DNA of 64,000 nt, from contig NZ_JNJA01000001.1 of the NCBI RefSeq assembly GCF_000702665.1, positions 62,001-126,000 of the forward strand, written 5' to 3'. Below are positions 45,208 through 53,190 of this stretch, in pieces. Position 1 is the stretch's first letter. Every line of letters starts with the position of its first letter. This stretch comes from Solidesulfovibrio alcoholivorans DSM 5433 (GTDB lineage Bacteria > Desulfobacterota > Desulfovibrionia > Desulfovibrionales > Desulfovibrionaceae). The notes below the pieces were generated by a model that ran no database searches, had not been told where the DNA came from, and saw only the letters and a list, made by a program, of their open reading frames with translations. The translations under genes and the position numbers were made by a program.

Positions 45208-45408
45208 CGCAGGGGCCGCGCCAGCCACCTTACGGCTGGCGCGGCCGCCCGCGGAGCCCCATGCCGGAATACCGGATGCAGCGACAAAAGCCGCGCCGGG
45301 AACGAGTCCCCGGCGCGGCAACACGGAAGGCAGGCGGCGCGGACCCGGCAACCGCTCCCGCGGCCACGAAGGCGACGCCTCATCAACATTGGCGTTATAC
45401 GATGCCGG

Positions 45409-45615
45409 CTAGTCCTGCCCGCCGCCTTCACGCGCGGCATCGGTGGGAAGGTAGACGACCTGCGCGCCGATGGCGGCGGCAATGGTGTCCAGCTCGCGTT
45501 TACGGATGTGTTCGGCAAAAAACTTCACGTCGCCCGTGGCAGCCACGACACGGTAACGGGGCCTCTTCTCGCCCTTTTCGATCTTGCGGCGCTCGCGCGC
45601 GAAAATGGTGGACAT
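45409..45615 (-). CDS. Small basic hypothetical protein divergent from PadR gene
   Basis: A 68-residue protein (MSTIFARERRKIEKGEKRPR, then YRVVAATGDVKFFAEHIRKR) with GGAGGAGC before the ATG. It has a basic N-terminus and alpha/beta character, and no signal peptide or helix. It shares an 86-bp intergenic region with the divergent PadR regulator and may be its target. Family not recognised. Confidence 0.6.
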   Translation of the reverse strand: MSTIFARERRKIEKGEKRPRYRVVAATGDVKFFAEHIRKRELDTIAAAIGAQVVYLPTDAAREGGGQD

Positions 45616-45701
45616 GGTGCTCCTCCATGGGGCTGGGGTGTGTTTGAGTTGGCAAATGTAACCTATGTGCTTAAAGCATCTATGTCAAGGGGGTGTACCC
45701 G
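45616..45701. promoter_or_regulatory. Divergent promoter region with TGCTT-A-AAGCA dyad
   Basis: Shared by the small basic protein gene and the PadR gene. It contains TATGTGCTTAAAGCATCTAT (45664-45683) with a short TGCTTAAAGCA dyad, and ATGT occurs three times (45656, 45665, 45682), the half-site typical of PadR operators. The site is a suggestion only. Confidence 0.3.
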
Positions 45702-46055
45702 ATGGCGGAAAAAATTGGTCCGGGCAAACCGGACCGCTACATGCAACCCTCGATCCTCATGGCGCTGCTCGACGGCAGCTCTCATGGCTACGAGCTGTTG
45801 CAGCAGATTGGCGAATTCGGATTTCTCAAGGGCGATGCGCCACCGGGCATGATCTACCGGCACCTGCGCCAAATGGAGGAGGAAGGGCTCGTGGCCTCGC
45901 AGTGGGACGCCACGGGATCGGGACCGGCCAAACGCGTCTACGCCATCACGGACGAGGGCCGCGAGGTGCTCCACGCCTGGGTGGGCTACATGGAACGGCA
46001 GGCGGCGTCGCTGCTCGCCTTCGTGACGCGCTACCGGGAAAAGGACGCCGGCTAG
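45702..46055 (+). CDS. PadR-family transcriptional regulator
   Basis: A 117-residue winged-helix protein. I start it at MAEKIGPGKPDRY behind AAGGGGG; a GTG 9 nt upstream is possible. PSILMALLDGSSHGYELLQQ, APPGMIYRHLRQMEEEGLVA and GPAKRVYAITDEGREVLHAW are the PadR signature of winged helix and beta-wing. The C-terminal helix (VGYMERQAASLLAFVTRYRE) is the usual dimerisation helix. It probably represses itself and the divergent small gene. The inducer is unknown. Confidence 0.9.
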   Translation: MAEKIGPGKPDRYMQPSILMALLDGSSHGYELLQQIGEFGFLKGDAPPGMIYRHLRQMEEEGLVASQWDATGSGPAKRVYAITDEGREVLHAWVGYMERQAASLLAFVTRYREKDAG

Positions 46056-46062
46056 CGTTGCG

Positions 46063-46094
46063 CCCCTTCCAAATACGGCCGTATTTTTAAGGGG
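46063..46094. terminator. Bidirectional terminator with AAATACGGCCGTATTT core
   Basis: CCCCTT, CC, AAATACGG/CCGTATTT (a perfect 16-bp palindrome, 46071-46086), TT, AAGGGG. It lies between convergent genes ending at 46055 and 46118, with T-runs on both strands next to the stem. Confidence 0.75.
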
Positions 46095-46117
46095 AAATAG
46101 GCAGCGGGGACGCGCCG

Positions 46118-46876
46118 CTAGGCGATCCCGCCAGCCGCCTTGCCGGCGCGCTTGCCGAGCGCCGCAACCCAGCGGCCGAGGCCGTCGGCGCGCACCTGGA
46201 GCACGGCCTGCCCGCCCCATAGCGACGGCCGCAGCCAGCCGCCGGTCGCGACGCTGTCGCCGGAAAGGGGGACGAGGGGATCGCGGTCCACGGAAACGAC
46301 GCGGATGCCCCGGGCTTCCAGCTCGGACACGGCAACCAAGGCCGGCAGCCGGCGCATGTCGCCAAGCTCGATGAAGCGGCCGCACCAGCCGTGCCGGGTC
46401 AGGCCCACGGCCGCCGCCGCGCCGATGATGCCGTCGTTGCTGCCGCCAACGCCAGCCAGATGCGCGCCGGACGCCGCGGCCATGGCGTCGCGCTGGGCGA
46501 CCTTCCCCGCGTTGCAGGACAGGGCGAAGGCGACCAGGGCGTCGTTCACGTCGCCGGCCGCGGAGAGGCACACGCCCGGGTCGCTGCCCTCCGGGGCGTT
46601 GCCCGCGAGATAGGCCGCGGCCGCATCGAACAGGCCGCGCCCCAGGGAGGGATCGTCCGCCTCGAGCACGGCGCAGGCCGAACTGTTGTTGCTCGTAAAG
46701 GGAATCTCGGGGAGTTTGGGCAGTTGGTGGCGCAGCACGGCGCGAAGCGTAAAGGATTCGGGCAGCCCGGCGCAGAAATCGCGAATGGTACGCCCCGTGC
46801 CCTTGGGCGAGGTCTTGGTGTCCGTGTCGTCGAATCCCAGGTAGAAAATACAGCCTGCGGCGCGTGCGGTATTCAT
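46118..46876 (-). CDS. TiaS-like domain protein
   Basis: A 252-residue protein started at MNTARAAGCIFYLG behind CAGGGGGACC. LGFDDTDTKTSPKGTGRTIR is the FDDTD(S/T)..G signature of the N-terminal domain of archaeal TiaS, the agmatidine-tRNA(Ile) synthetase. Other blocks are FTSNNSSACAVLEAD, SDPGVCLSAAG and AGVGGSNDGIIGAAAAVGL. Bacterial members have no OB-fold or zinc ribbon, so tRNA modification is not expected; the function is open. An AT-rich stretch (46927-46995) upstream has TAATAT on this strand and may be the promoter. Confidence 0.65.
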   Translation of the reverse strand: MNTARAAGCIFYLGFDDTDTKTSPKGTGRTIRDFCAGLPESFTLRAVLRHQLPKLPEIPFTSNNSSACAVLEADDPSLGRGLFDAAAAYLAGNAPEGSDPGVCLSAAGDVNDALVAFALSCNAGKVAQRDAMAAASGAHLAGVGGSNDGIIGAAAAVGLTRHGWCGRFIELGDMRRLPALVAVSELEARGIRVVSVDRDPLVPLSGDSVATGGWLRPSLWGGQAVLQVRADGLGRWVAALGKRAGKAAGGIA

Positions 46877-46995
46877 GCGGTCCCCCTGTCGCCGCGCCGG
46901 TTGCGCGGCGGTTTCGATCCCTAGCATGGGGGTGCCGCAGCGACAATATCCAATATTAAAAATAGCTTATGTTTTAATTGACATGACCGACATGG

Positions 46996-47232
46996 CTATT
47001 TCTTGGGCCTGCCGCCCGAGGATTCCTTGCCGGTGATATGGTTCATGGAATAGCCGCCCTGGTAGATGACGCCCGTGGTGGTGTCCATGACGTATTCGAG
47101 TTCGCCGTTGGCGATGTACTGGTAGCGGCCGACGCCGCGGTTGCCGTACAGACTGTAGGCCAGCACGGCCACGCCGGCGATGACCGCCAGCTTGTAGAGC
47201 ACGTCCACGATATCCTTGATGCGTTGCGACAT
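46996..47232 (-). CDS. Small single-helix membrane protein
   Basis: A 78-residue protein started at MSQRIKDIVDVLYKL, preceded by GGGGAGGCC. One transmembrane helix (about 14-32) is followed by a short soluble tail with VGRYQYIANGELEYVMDTTT, GVIYQ and a basic end. The tail reads like an YxY..G-E-L-x-Y-V-x-DT-TG-x-xY beta-hairpin. Its start is 36 bp after the stop of the NifA-like gene, so the two are probably cotranscribed. Family not recognised. Confidence 0.6.
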   Translation of the reverse strand: MSQRIKDIVDVLYKLAVIAGVAVLAYSLYGNRGVGRYQYIANGELEYVMDTTTGVIYQGGYSMNHITGKESSGGRPKK

Positions 47233-47268
47233 GATGGCCTCCCCGCGCAACGGCGCGGGGCGTTTCGG

Positions 47269-48738
47269 TTAGACGTTTTCCGCCTCGTCGTGCCCCTCGC
47301 GGGCCAGGCCGTACTTGCGGATGCGGTAGCCGATCTGGCGCAGGGTGAGTCCGAGCTCCCGCGCGGCCCGGGACTGCACCCAGCCGTGGCGGGTGAGCGC
47401 GCTGAGGACCTGCTGGCGCTCCATGTCGCGCAGCTCGGCCGCGTCCTCGGGCAGCACCTGCGGCCGTTCGCCCTCGGCGAGCATCTCCGGGGGGATGTCG
47501 GCGATGTCGATGCGGTCCTCGGGCGCGGTCACGGCCAGGCGCGATACGAGTTCGCGCATCTCGCGGATGTTGCCGGGCCAGTCGTAGGCCTCCAGGGCCT
47601 TGAGCGCCTTGGGCGTGAGCGACAGGCGGCGGGCGTCGCGCGCGGACTCCAGAGAAAGCAGGTGGTCGAGGAGGATCGGGATGTCCTCGGGGCGTTCGCG
47701 CAGGCTCGGCACGCGGATGACGGCCATGGCGGCCGCCCCGGCAAGCTCGGGGGCGAGCCCCTGGGGCGGAGCCGAGAAGAGCAGCCGCGTGCGGCTCGTG
47801 CGCCGGCGCGTGCCGCCCATGCGCGCGAACGCACCTTCGGTCAGGAACCGGGCCAGACGCTCGACCAGGGCCGGCGGCAGCCGGTGGGCCTGCTCGATGA
47901 GCAGCGTGCCGCCGTCGGTCTCCTCGATGCATCCGGGAACGCCGGGCCTGTCGATGCCGCGCGAGACGCCGAAGAGGCGTCTGTCGGGATGTTCCCCTTC
48001 GGCCGGGTCGAACACCGAAAACAGCCGCACCGCACGCGGCGAAAGCTCGTGGATGAGCCGGGAGAGCACGCCCCGGCCGCTGCCCTCCTCGCCAAGGAGC
48101 AGGACCGGCGCGTCGGACTGGGCCGCCTTGTCCACGGCGGCGCGCAGCGGCTCGAGCAGGGGGCTTGCGCCCTCGGAAAAGACGTGGCGATAGCGCAGCG
48201 AGACCTTGGAGCGCAAAAAGACCGTTTCGCGCGCCAGATCGCGGTTGCGCGCAAGGCCCGTGCACGTGGCGCGCACCAGGACGGCCACGGCCTCGGCCAG
48301 GACCGTAAGCCCGCGCAATTCTTCGGACAGGGAGGCGTCGCCGCCCGTGAGGCCGTCGGCGAAAAACCAGCCGCCGGGCATGTCCTCTCCGGCAAAAATG
48401 GGCGCGGCCAGCATGGCCCCCGCCTCGGGCGGCAGGTCCACCGCACCGTTCGCGTCAGCGAGCACGGCCGGCTGGCCCCGGCGCAACACCCGGGGCACGG
48501 CCCCGGCAGCGCCGCGCTCCAGGGCGGCTTCGAGCAGCAGGCTCACGTCCGGCGCGCCGATCTGCGCCCGGATGGCCGGCGGATTGTCGGCGTCGGCCAG
48601 CACCACGGCGGCACTTGCCAGCCCCGGCATCCCGGCCAGCACGCCAAGCAGGCGCGCCATCGCGGCGTCCAGGTCGCGGCCGGCGTCCGCGGCCGGTTCG
48701 AGGCAGGCAAGGGCCCGACGGAGTATCTCGAGGTCCAT
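47269..48738 (-). CDS. NifA-family regulator with degenerate AAA+ domain
   Basis: A 489-residue protein with a GAF-like N-terminal domain (1-165), an AAA+-derived domain (185-415) and a NifA-type HTH (about 430-480). The HTH text MERQQVLSALTRHGWVQSRA, ARELGLTLRQIGYRIRKYG is almost the NifA/AnfA consensus. The AAA+ part keeps LRERPEDIPILLDHLL and YDWPGNIREMREL. It lacks what sigma54 activators need: the Walker A Lys (GEEGSGRG, 216-223), the GAFTGA loop (FGVSRGIDRPG instead), Walker B DE (LLIEQ) and the Arg-finger region. It is probably a DNA-binding modulator rather than an ATP-dependent activator. It diverges from malQ. Confidence 0.82.
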   Translation of the reverse strand: MDLEILRRALACLEPAADAGRDLDAAMARLLGVLAGMPGLASAAVVLADADNPPAIRAQIGAPDVSLLLEAALERGAAGAVPRVLRRGQPAVLADANGAVDLPPEAGAMLAAPIFAGEDMPGGWFFADGLTGGDASLSEELRGLTVLAEAVAVLVRATCTGLARNRDLARETVFLRSKVSLRYRHVFSEGASPLLEPLRAAVDKAAQSDAPVLLLGEEGSGRGVLSRLIHELSPRAVRLFSVFDPAEGEHPDRRLFGVSRGIDRPGVPGCIEETDGGTLLIEQAHRLPPALVERLARFLTEGAFARMGGTRRRTSRTRLLFSAPPQGLAPELAGAAAMAVIRVPSLRERPEDIPILLDHLLSLESARDARRLSLTPKALKALEAYDWPGNIREMRELVSRLAVTAPEDRIDIADIPPEMLAEGERPQVLPEDAAELRDMERQQVLSALTRHGWVQSRAARELGLTLRQIGYRIRKYGLAREGHDEAENV

Positions 48739-48827
48739 GGCGTTTCCTTTTGAGGCGCTTGCGAAAAAAATGATAAGGAAGCCTCTCGCCGCCCTTGTTC
48801 CAGGTTTGGCCGGCCGCCGTCAATGGC

Positions 48828-48855
48828 TTGACTTGCCCTTGCCGGCCGGTACGAG
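48828..48855 (+). promoter_or_regulatory. Candidate sigma70 promoter upstream of malQ
   Basis: TTGACT and TACGAG with 16 nt between, 172 bp before the malQ start, in the 289-bp region between the divergent NifA-like and malQ genes. Only the -35 is strong. Confidence 0.25.
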
Positions 48856-49027
48856 CCCGCATGGACAGTCCGGGCGTTTTTTGCCAGAGGGGAGGGACAA
48901 GGCGGCGCTTGCCCCGCGCGGCAACCGGACCGTCATGCGACGCCCGTATGGGGATTGCAAGCCGGATGCGGCCGCTTCGCGCGCCCACCCACGCCTCCCC
49001 GAGCCTTTTGCCCCAAAGGAGACCCCC

Positions 49028-50536
49028 ATGCAGCGCAGAGCCAGCGGCGTGCTGATGCACATCACTTCGTTGCCGTCGCGTTTCGGCATCGGCGACTTCG
49101 GCCCCGGCGCGCGCCGCTTCGCCGCGTTCCTGGCCAGGTCCGCCCAGTCCTACTGGCAGATCCTGCCCCTGACGCCCACCTCCACCTTCATCGGCAACTC
49201 GCCCTACAGCAGCGACTCGGCCTTCGCCATCAACCCCCTGCTCATCAGCCCCGAACAGCTCGCCCTCGACGGCTGGCTCGACGCCGGGGACCTCGACGCC
49301 GACGCCCCCCGGGGCAATCCGGCCGTGGCCGACTACGAAGGCGCGACGGCCCACAAGGAGGCGCTCGTGTGCCTGGCCTTCGCGCGAAACCGGGAAAAGC
49401 TCGCCACCGACGCGGGATTCGCCGTCTTCTGCCACGACGCGGCGTCCTGGCTCGACGACTATGTGCTCTTTCAGGCCATCAAGCGCGAACGCGGCGGCCA
49501 GGCCTGGAACGAGTGGCCGGCGGAACTGCGCGACCGCCGCCCCGAGGCGTTGCAGGCCGTGCGCGAGCGCCAAGCCGAAACCATCGACTGCCTGCGCTTC
49601 GCCCAGTACCTGGCCGCAACGCAGTGGAAGGCGCTGCGCCGGCATCTGCGCGAAAACGAGATCCAGGTCATCGGCGACATGCCCATCTACGTCACCCAGG
49701 ACAGCGCCGACGTCTGGGCCGACCCGGGACTGTTCAAGCTCGACGGGCACAAGCGCCCGGTGTTCGTAGCCGGAGTGCCGCCGGACTACTTCAGCGAGAC
49801 GGGCCAGCGCTGGGGCAACCCGGTCTACGACTGGCCGGCCCACGAAAAGACCGGCTTCAACTGGTGGATCAAGCGCATGGCCCACAACATCGCGCTCTAC
49901 GACGTGGTGCGCCTGGACCACTTCCGCGGCTTCGAGGCCTACTGGGAGATTCCCGCGTCCGAGGCGACCGCCGTGCGCGGTGAGTGGATCAAGGCCCCTG
50001 GCATGGCGCTTTTCAAGACCATGCTGCGCCATTTCCCGTCGTTGCCGCTCATTGCCGAGGACCTTGGCGTGATCACGGCCGAGGTGCGCGAACTCATGGC
50101 CGCCTTCGCCTTTCCCGGCATGAAGATCCTCCAGTTCGCCTTCGGCCCGGGCATCGCCGAAAACCGCGACGCGCCGCACAACTACCCGCGCAACTGCGTG
50201 GCCTACACCGGAACCCACGACAACAACACCACGCTCGGCTGGGCGCGCAGCGGCGAGGCCGGCGAGGAAGGGCGCAACGCCCTTTTCGCCTACCTCGGCC
50301 GGGAAATCGCGCCCGAACAGACGCCCTGGGAACTCATCCGCCTGATCATGGCCAGCTGCGCGACCACGGCGGTCGTCCCCATGCAGGATCTGCTCGGCCT
50401 TGGCGAAGGGGCGCGCATGAACATGCCCTCCGTGGCCAAGGGCAACTGGGGCTGGCGGGCCGTGGAAGAACAGCTCGAAGCGTCGCTGGCCGAACGCCTG
50501 CGCGCCATGACCGAAATTTATGGAAGGAATCATTGA
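49028..50536 (+). CDS. malQ: 4-alpha-glucanotransferase (GH77)
   Basis: A 502-residue protein of normal length with AAAGGAGA before the ATG. GH77 landmarks are TSLPSRFGIGDFGPGARRFA, FIGNSPYSSDSAFAINPLLI, GDMPIYVTQDSADVWADP, VRLDHFRGFEAYW (nucleophile Asp), AEDLGVIT (acid/base Glu) and YTGTHDNNTT. The enzyme moves maltooligosaccharide segments between glucan chains (disproportionation) in glycogen breakdown. It lies a few kilobases from glgB, so the region carries part of a glycogen pathway. Confidence 0.97.
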   Translation: MQRRASGVLMHITSLPSRFGIGDFGPGARRFAAFLARSAQSYWQILPLTPTSTFIGNSPYSSDSAFAINPLLISPEQLALDGWLDAGDLDADAPRGNPAVADYEGATAHKEALVCLAFARNREKLATDAGFAVFCHDAASWLDDYVLFQAIKRERGGQAWNEWPAELRDRRPEALQAVRERQAETIDCLRFAQYLAATQWKALRRHLRENEIQVIGDMPIYVTQDSADVWADPGLFKLDGHKRPVFVAGVPPDYFSETGQRWGNPVYDWPAHEKTGFNWWIKRMAHNIALYDVVRLDHFRGFEAYWEIPASEATAVRGEWIKAPGMALFKTMLRHFPSLPLIAEDLGVITAEVRELMAAFAFPGMKILQFAFGPGIAENRDAPHNYPRNCVAYTGTHDNNTTLGWARSGEAGEEGRNALFAYLGREIAPEQTPWELIRLIMASCATTAVVPMQDLLGLGEGARMNMPSVAKGNWGWRAVEEQLEASLAERLRAMTEIYGRNH

Positions 50537-50554
50537 GAAAAAGAGAGGAAAGAA

Positions 50555-50607
50555 GCCTCCGGCGGCCAGGAGGGGCACTGCCCCTCCTGGACCTCCCGAA
50601 AGGGGGG
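50555..50607 (+). repeat. REP-like dispersed repeat, copy 9
   Basis: GCCTCCGGCGGCC, AGGAGGGGCACTGCCCCTCC, TGGACCTCCCGAAAGGGG, preceded by GAAAAAGAGAGGAAAGAA directly after the malQ stop. Confidence 0.85.
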
Positions 50608-50633
50608 ATGAGAGACGTTGTGGGCATGAGACG

Positions 50634-51287
50634 ATGAGCGGGGATGCGTATGCGGGGGTGGCCGGGCTTTACGACCCGGCCACCGCGCTTTTTCTCGATC
50701 CCGTGCGCCGGCTGGTCGCCGGGACGCTGGGCCGGCTCGGCGCGCGGCGCGTGTGCGACGTCTGCTGCGGCACGGGGCGGCTCGTCGCGCAATTGCGCCG
50801 CGCCGGCTTACGCCCCGTCGGCATCGACGGCAGTCCGGCCATGCTCGCCCGGGCGCGGACCCTTTGCCCGGGGAAACAGGTTTTCGCACGCATGGACGCC
50901 CGGCGTCTGGCCCTGCCCGACGGGGCCTGCGACGCGACAGTGGCGACCTTCGCCCTGCACGAAAACGCCCCGGACGACCGGCGCGCCATGCTGGCCGAAA
51001 TGTTTCGCGTGACGCGGCCGGGCGGCCACATCCTGGTCGTGGACTACCTTGCCGGGCTGCCCGCCTCGCCCATGGGCCTGCTCGTGGCCCTGGCCGAACG
51101 GCTGGCCGGGCGCGAGCACTACCGCAACTACAGGGACTTCCTGGCTAGAAAAGGGGTTGCGGGCCTTTTTCAGGCTGCGGGACGTCCTGTGGCGGCGCGG
51201 TATCCGTGTCTTGGGGGGCGGGCGGCGCTGGTTGTTGCTCCGGCGGAGCCGGCTGTCGCTCCGGCTTGCGCTCCGGCTCGCCCTTGA
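50634..51287 (+). CDS. SAM-dependent methyltransferase
   Basis: A 217-residue class I methyltransferase. VCDVCCGTGRLVAQLRRAGL is motif I, GIDGSPAML the acidic end of strand 2, and FARMDARRLALPDGACDATV motif II. Post-motif FRVTRPGGHILVVDY shows the small-molecule/quinone type (UbiE-like). I start it at MSGDAYAGVAGLYDP; an upstream in-frame extension crosses the repeat. Its last 48 codons overlap the convergent lipoprotein gene by 143 bp, and those residues still fit the family (FQAAGRPVAARYPCLGGRAA). Substrate unknown. Confidence 0.8.
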   Translation: MSGDAYAGVAGLYDPATALFLDPVRRLVAGTLGRLGARRVCDVCCGTGRLVAQLRRAGLRPVGIDGSPAMLARARTLCPGKQVFARMDARRLALPDGACDATVATFALHENAPDDRRAMLAEMFRVTRPGGHILVVDYLAGLPASPMGLLVALAERLAGREHYRNYRDFLARKGVAGLFQAAGRPVAARYPCLGGRAALVVAPAEPAVAPACAPARP

Positions 51288-51870
51288 TGATCAGCTTGTC
51301 GTGCCGGGGCTCGCGCTTGGGCAAAGGCTTTTTGGGCTGTCCCTTGGGCGGCAGGGAAAAGCCCGACGTCACTGGCTCGGCGTGGGCTTCCTTGATCTTC
51401 CACAGCCGGTTTTCGTCGCGTACAAGGCCGTAGTAGCAGTTCATGACGGCCTGGTGCGGCTTGCCGCGCTCCTGCCAGGCGAGTTTCGCGACCACGCGCA
51501 CCGAGGCGTTTTCCCCCTTGGCTTCGACCTGCATGGGCTCGACAAAGGCGATGCGGAGCTTGGCCTCGCGCTCGGCGGCCAGGAGGCCGGGCAGGCGCTC
51601 GGGCAGTTCGCTCGCGCGCACGGGTCGCACGATGTTGCTCAGAAAGGGCACGATCTTCGCCCCGTCGGCGTAGAGGCGCAGATTGGCCTTCACGTCGCCG
51701 CTCATGACCACGCCCGGGTATTTCACCATGAAATCGTGGACGTTTTTCGCGTCGGCCGAAGAAAAGCCCGAGGATTTGGGACCGGCGGCCTTCTTTTTCT
51801 GCGCGCCGGCGCAGCCCGCAAGCGCCGCCGCCACGACGCACAGGACAAGCGCGAGGACGAGGCGGCGCAT
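51145..51870 (-). CDS. Lipoprotein with NTF2-like/Cif-like domain and Pro-rich tail
   Basis: A 241-residue protein with the lipobox signal LVLCVVAAALAGCAGAQ, so it is lipid-anchored. The central part (about 40-170: SSADAKNVHDFMVKYPGVVM, AKLAWQERGKPHQAVMNCYY, LVRDENRLWKIKEAHAEPV) looks like a compact alpha+beta fold of NTF2 type. The tail is Pro/Gln/Lys-rich (EPERKPERQPAPPEQQPAPP) and is encoded opposite the end of the methyltransferase gene. Likely periplasmic; role unknown. Confidence 0.65.
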   Translation of the reverse strand: MRRLVLALVLCVVAAALAGCAGAQKKKAAGPKSSGFSSADAKNVHDFMVKYPGVVMSGDVKANLRLYADGAKIVPFLSNIVRPVRASELPERLPGLLAAEREAKLRIAFVEPMQVEAKGENASVRVVAKLAWQERGKPHQAVMNCYYGLVRDENRLWKIKEAHAEPVTSGFSLPPKGQPKKPLPKREPRHDKLIIKGEPERKPERQPAPPEQQPAPPAPQDTDTAPPQDVPQPEKGPQPLF

Positions 51871-51876
51871 GGCGGC

Positions 51877-53073
51877 CTACGCCCCGGCGGTCCCGCCGTT
51901 TGGCCGGGGGCCGGCCGCACGGCGCAGCAGCAAGCGGTAGGAACGCACGCCGTGGACCATCTCGCCAAGCAGCCTGCCGCCGCCGCGCACGAAGCACAGA
52001 AGCGGCAAAAAGCCCCAGGACTGGCTGGCGTAGAGCACGCGCCGCAGTTTGCGCGACCAGACGAGCTCCGGCAGGATGTCGCGCCTGAGCCCCTTGCCGT
52101 AGACGGCGAACGGGTCCGCGCCGCGCGACAGGGCCGCGACGGCCGCCTCGCCGGCCATCTCGCCGCTGCGCAAGGCGTAGTAGATGCCTTCGCCGAAAAG
52201 CGTTTCCACGAGCCCGGCCGCGTCGCCAACGAGCATGGTCCGGCCGTGCCAGGGCGCGTCCAGGTAGTTGCCGTAGGGCAGGCCGTGCCCCTTCGACTTC
52301 TCGGCAAGTTCGCCGGGAAGGCCCAGGAACTCGACGAATTCGCGGAATTTCGGGCGAAACTCCTTGGCGTGGCGGGAGCTGTGGCCGCCGATGCCGATGG
52401 CGAGACAGTCCTTGTGCGGAAACACCCAGCCGTAGCCCGCGCGCAGGAACCCGGCGTAGACCGTGGGATGCGGCGCGTGCAGGTCCTCGTGGACGCGCCC
52501 GGAAAGGAGCGGGTCCGTGCGCGGCAGGTAGAATTCCATGGCCCCGCCGAGCCCCGCCTTCCAGGCGGCGCGGTCGATGGGGCAGGCCGCGCGCACCACG
52601 CTCCCCACGCCGTCGGCTCCGATCAAGTAGCGGCCGCGCAGTTCCCGGCCGTCGTCCAGGCGCACGGCGGCGTTTGCCGGGTCCACGGACACGACGCGCG
52701 ACTCCAGGCGCACGTCCGCCCCGGCGCGGACGGCGCGGTCGAGCAGGTGCTTGTCGAAGACCCGGCGCGCGGTCAAGTGGAAGGGGTAGAACATCTCGCC
52801 GGCGGCGATGACGCGCTCGCGGAAGCGGATGCAGTAGCCGCGCGCGGCCGTATTGAACACACCCGTGGCGAGAAGCCCTTCGGCCGTTTCGGCGAAGACG
52901 CGCTCGAGCACGTCCACGGCCTTCCAGGTGAGCAGCCCCGCGCACAGCTTGTCGCGGGGGAAAGCGGCCTTGTCCAGCACGCAGACGGAAAAGCCCTTCT
53001 GGGCCAGGACCTGGGCGGCGGTGGACCCGGACGGGCCCGCGCCGACGATGACGACGTCGTGGGTTGCGGTCAT
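51877..53073 (-). CDS. Geranylgeranyl-reductase-family flavoprotein
   Basis: A 398-residue protein started at MTATHDVVIVGAGPSG. The FAD Rossmann motif is GAGPSGSTAAQVLAQ, with FPRDKLCAGLLT as the family C-loop, GRYLIGADGVGSVVR, and MLVGDAAGLVETLFGEGIYY binding the FAD pyrophosphate/ribityl. The family reduces isoprenoid chains (geranylgeranyl reductase, ChlP-like) or acts as an epoxidase. In a sulfate reducer it may saturate menaquinone or polyprenyl tails. The start lacks a strong ribosome site, and an ATG 51 nt upstream is possible. It is 6 bp before the lipoprotein gene and probably cotranscribed with it. Confidence 0.82.
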   Translation of the reverse strand: MTATHDVVIVGAGPSGSTAAQVLAQKGFSVCVLDKAAFPRDKLCAGLLTWKAVDVLERVFAETAEGLLATGVFNTAARGYCIRFRERVIAAGEMFYPFHLTARRVFDKHLLDRAVRAGADVRLESRVVSVDPANAAVRLDDGRELRGRYLIGADGVGSVVRAACPIDRAAWKAGLGGAMEFYLPRTDPLLSGRVHEDLHAPHPTVYAGFLRAGYGWVFPHKDCLAIGIGGHSSRHAKEFRPKFREFVEFLGLPGELAEKSKGHGLPYGNYLDAPWHGRTMLVGDAAGLVETLFGEGIYYALRSGEMAGEAAVAALSRGADPFAVYGKGLRRDILPELVWSRKLRRVLYASQSWGFLPLLCFVRGGGRLLGEMVHGVRSYRLLLRRAAGPRPNGGTAGA

Positions 53074-53190
53074 GGGAATCGGTGCGGCAAAAGGTTTGTG
53101 CCGGGTTGCCAAGGACGGCTCCACCGGCTAACGGTGCCCGAGCATAACCGCAGCGCGCCCGAGGGGCAATGCGCGACCGGGGGTTTTGGC

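Noticed and set aside
51049..53190. Upstream open extension of the HAD phosphatase
   Set aside because: It is antisense to the flavoprotein and lipoprotein genes; the phosphatase motifs start at the GTG at 53191.
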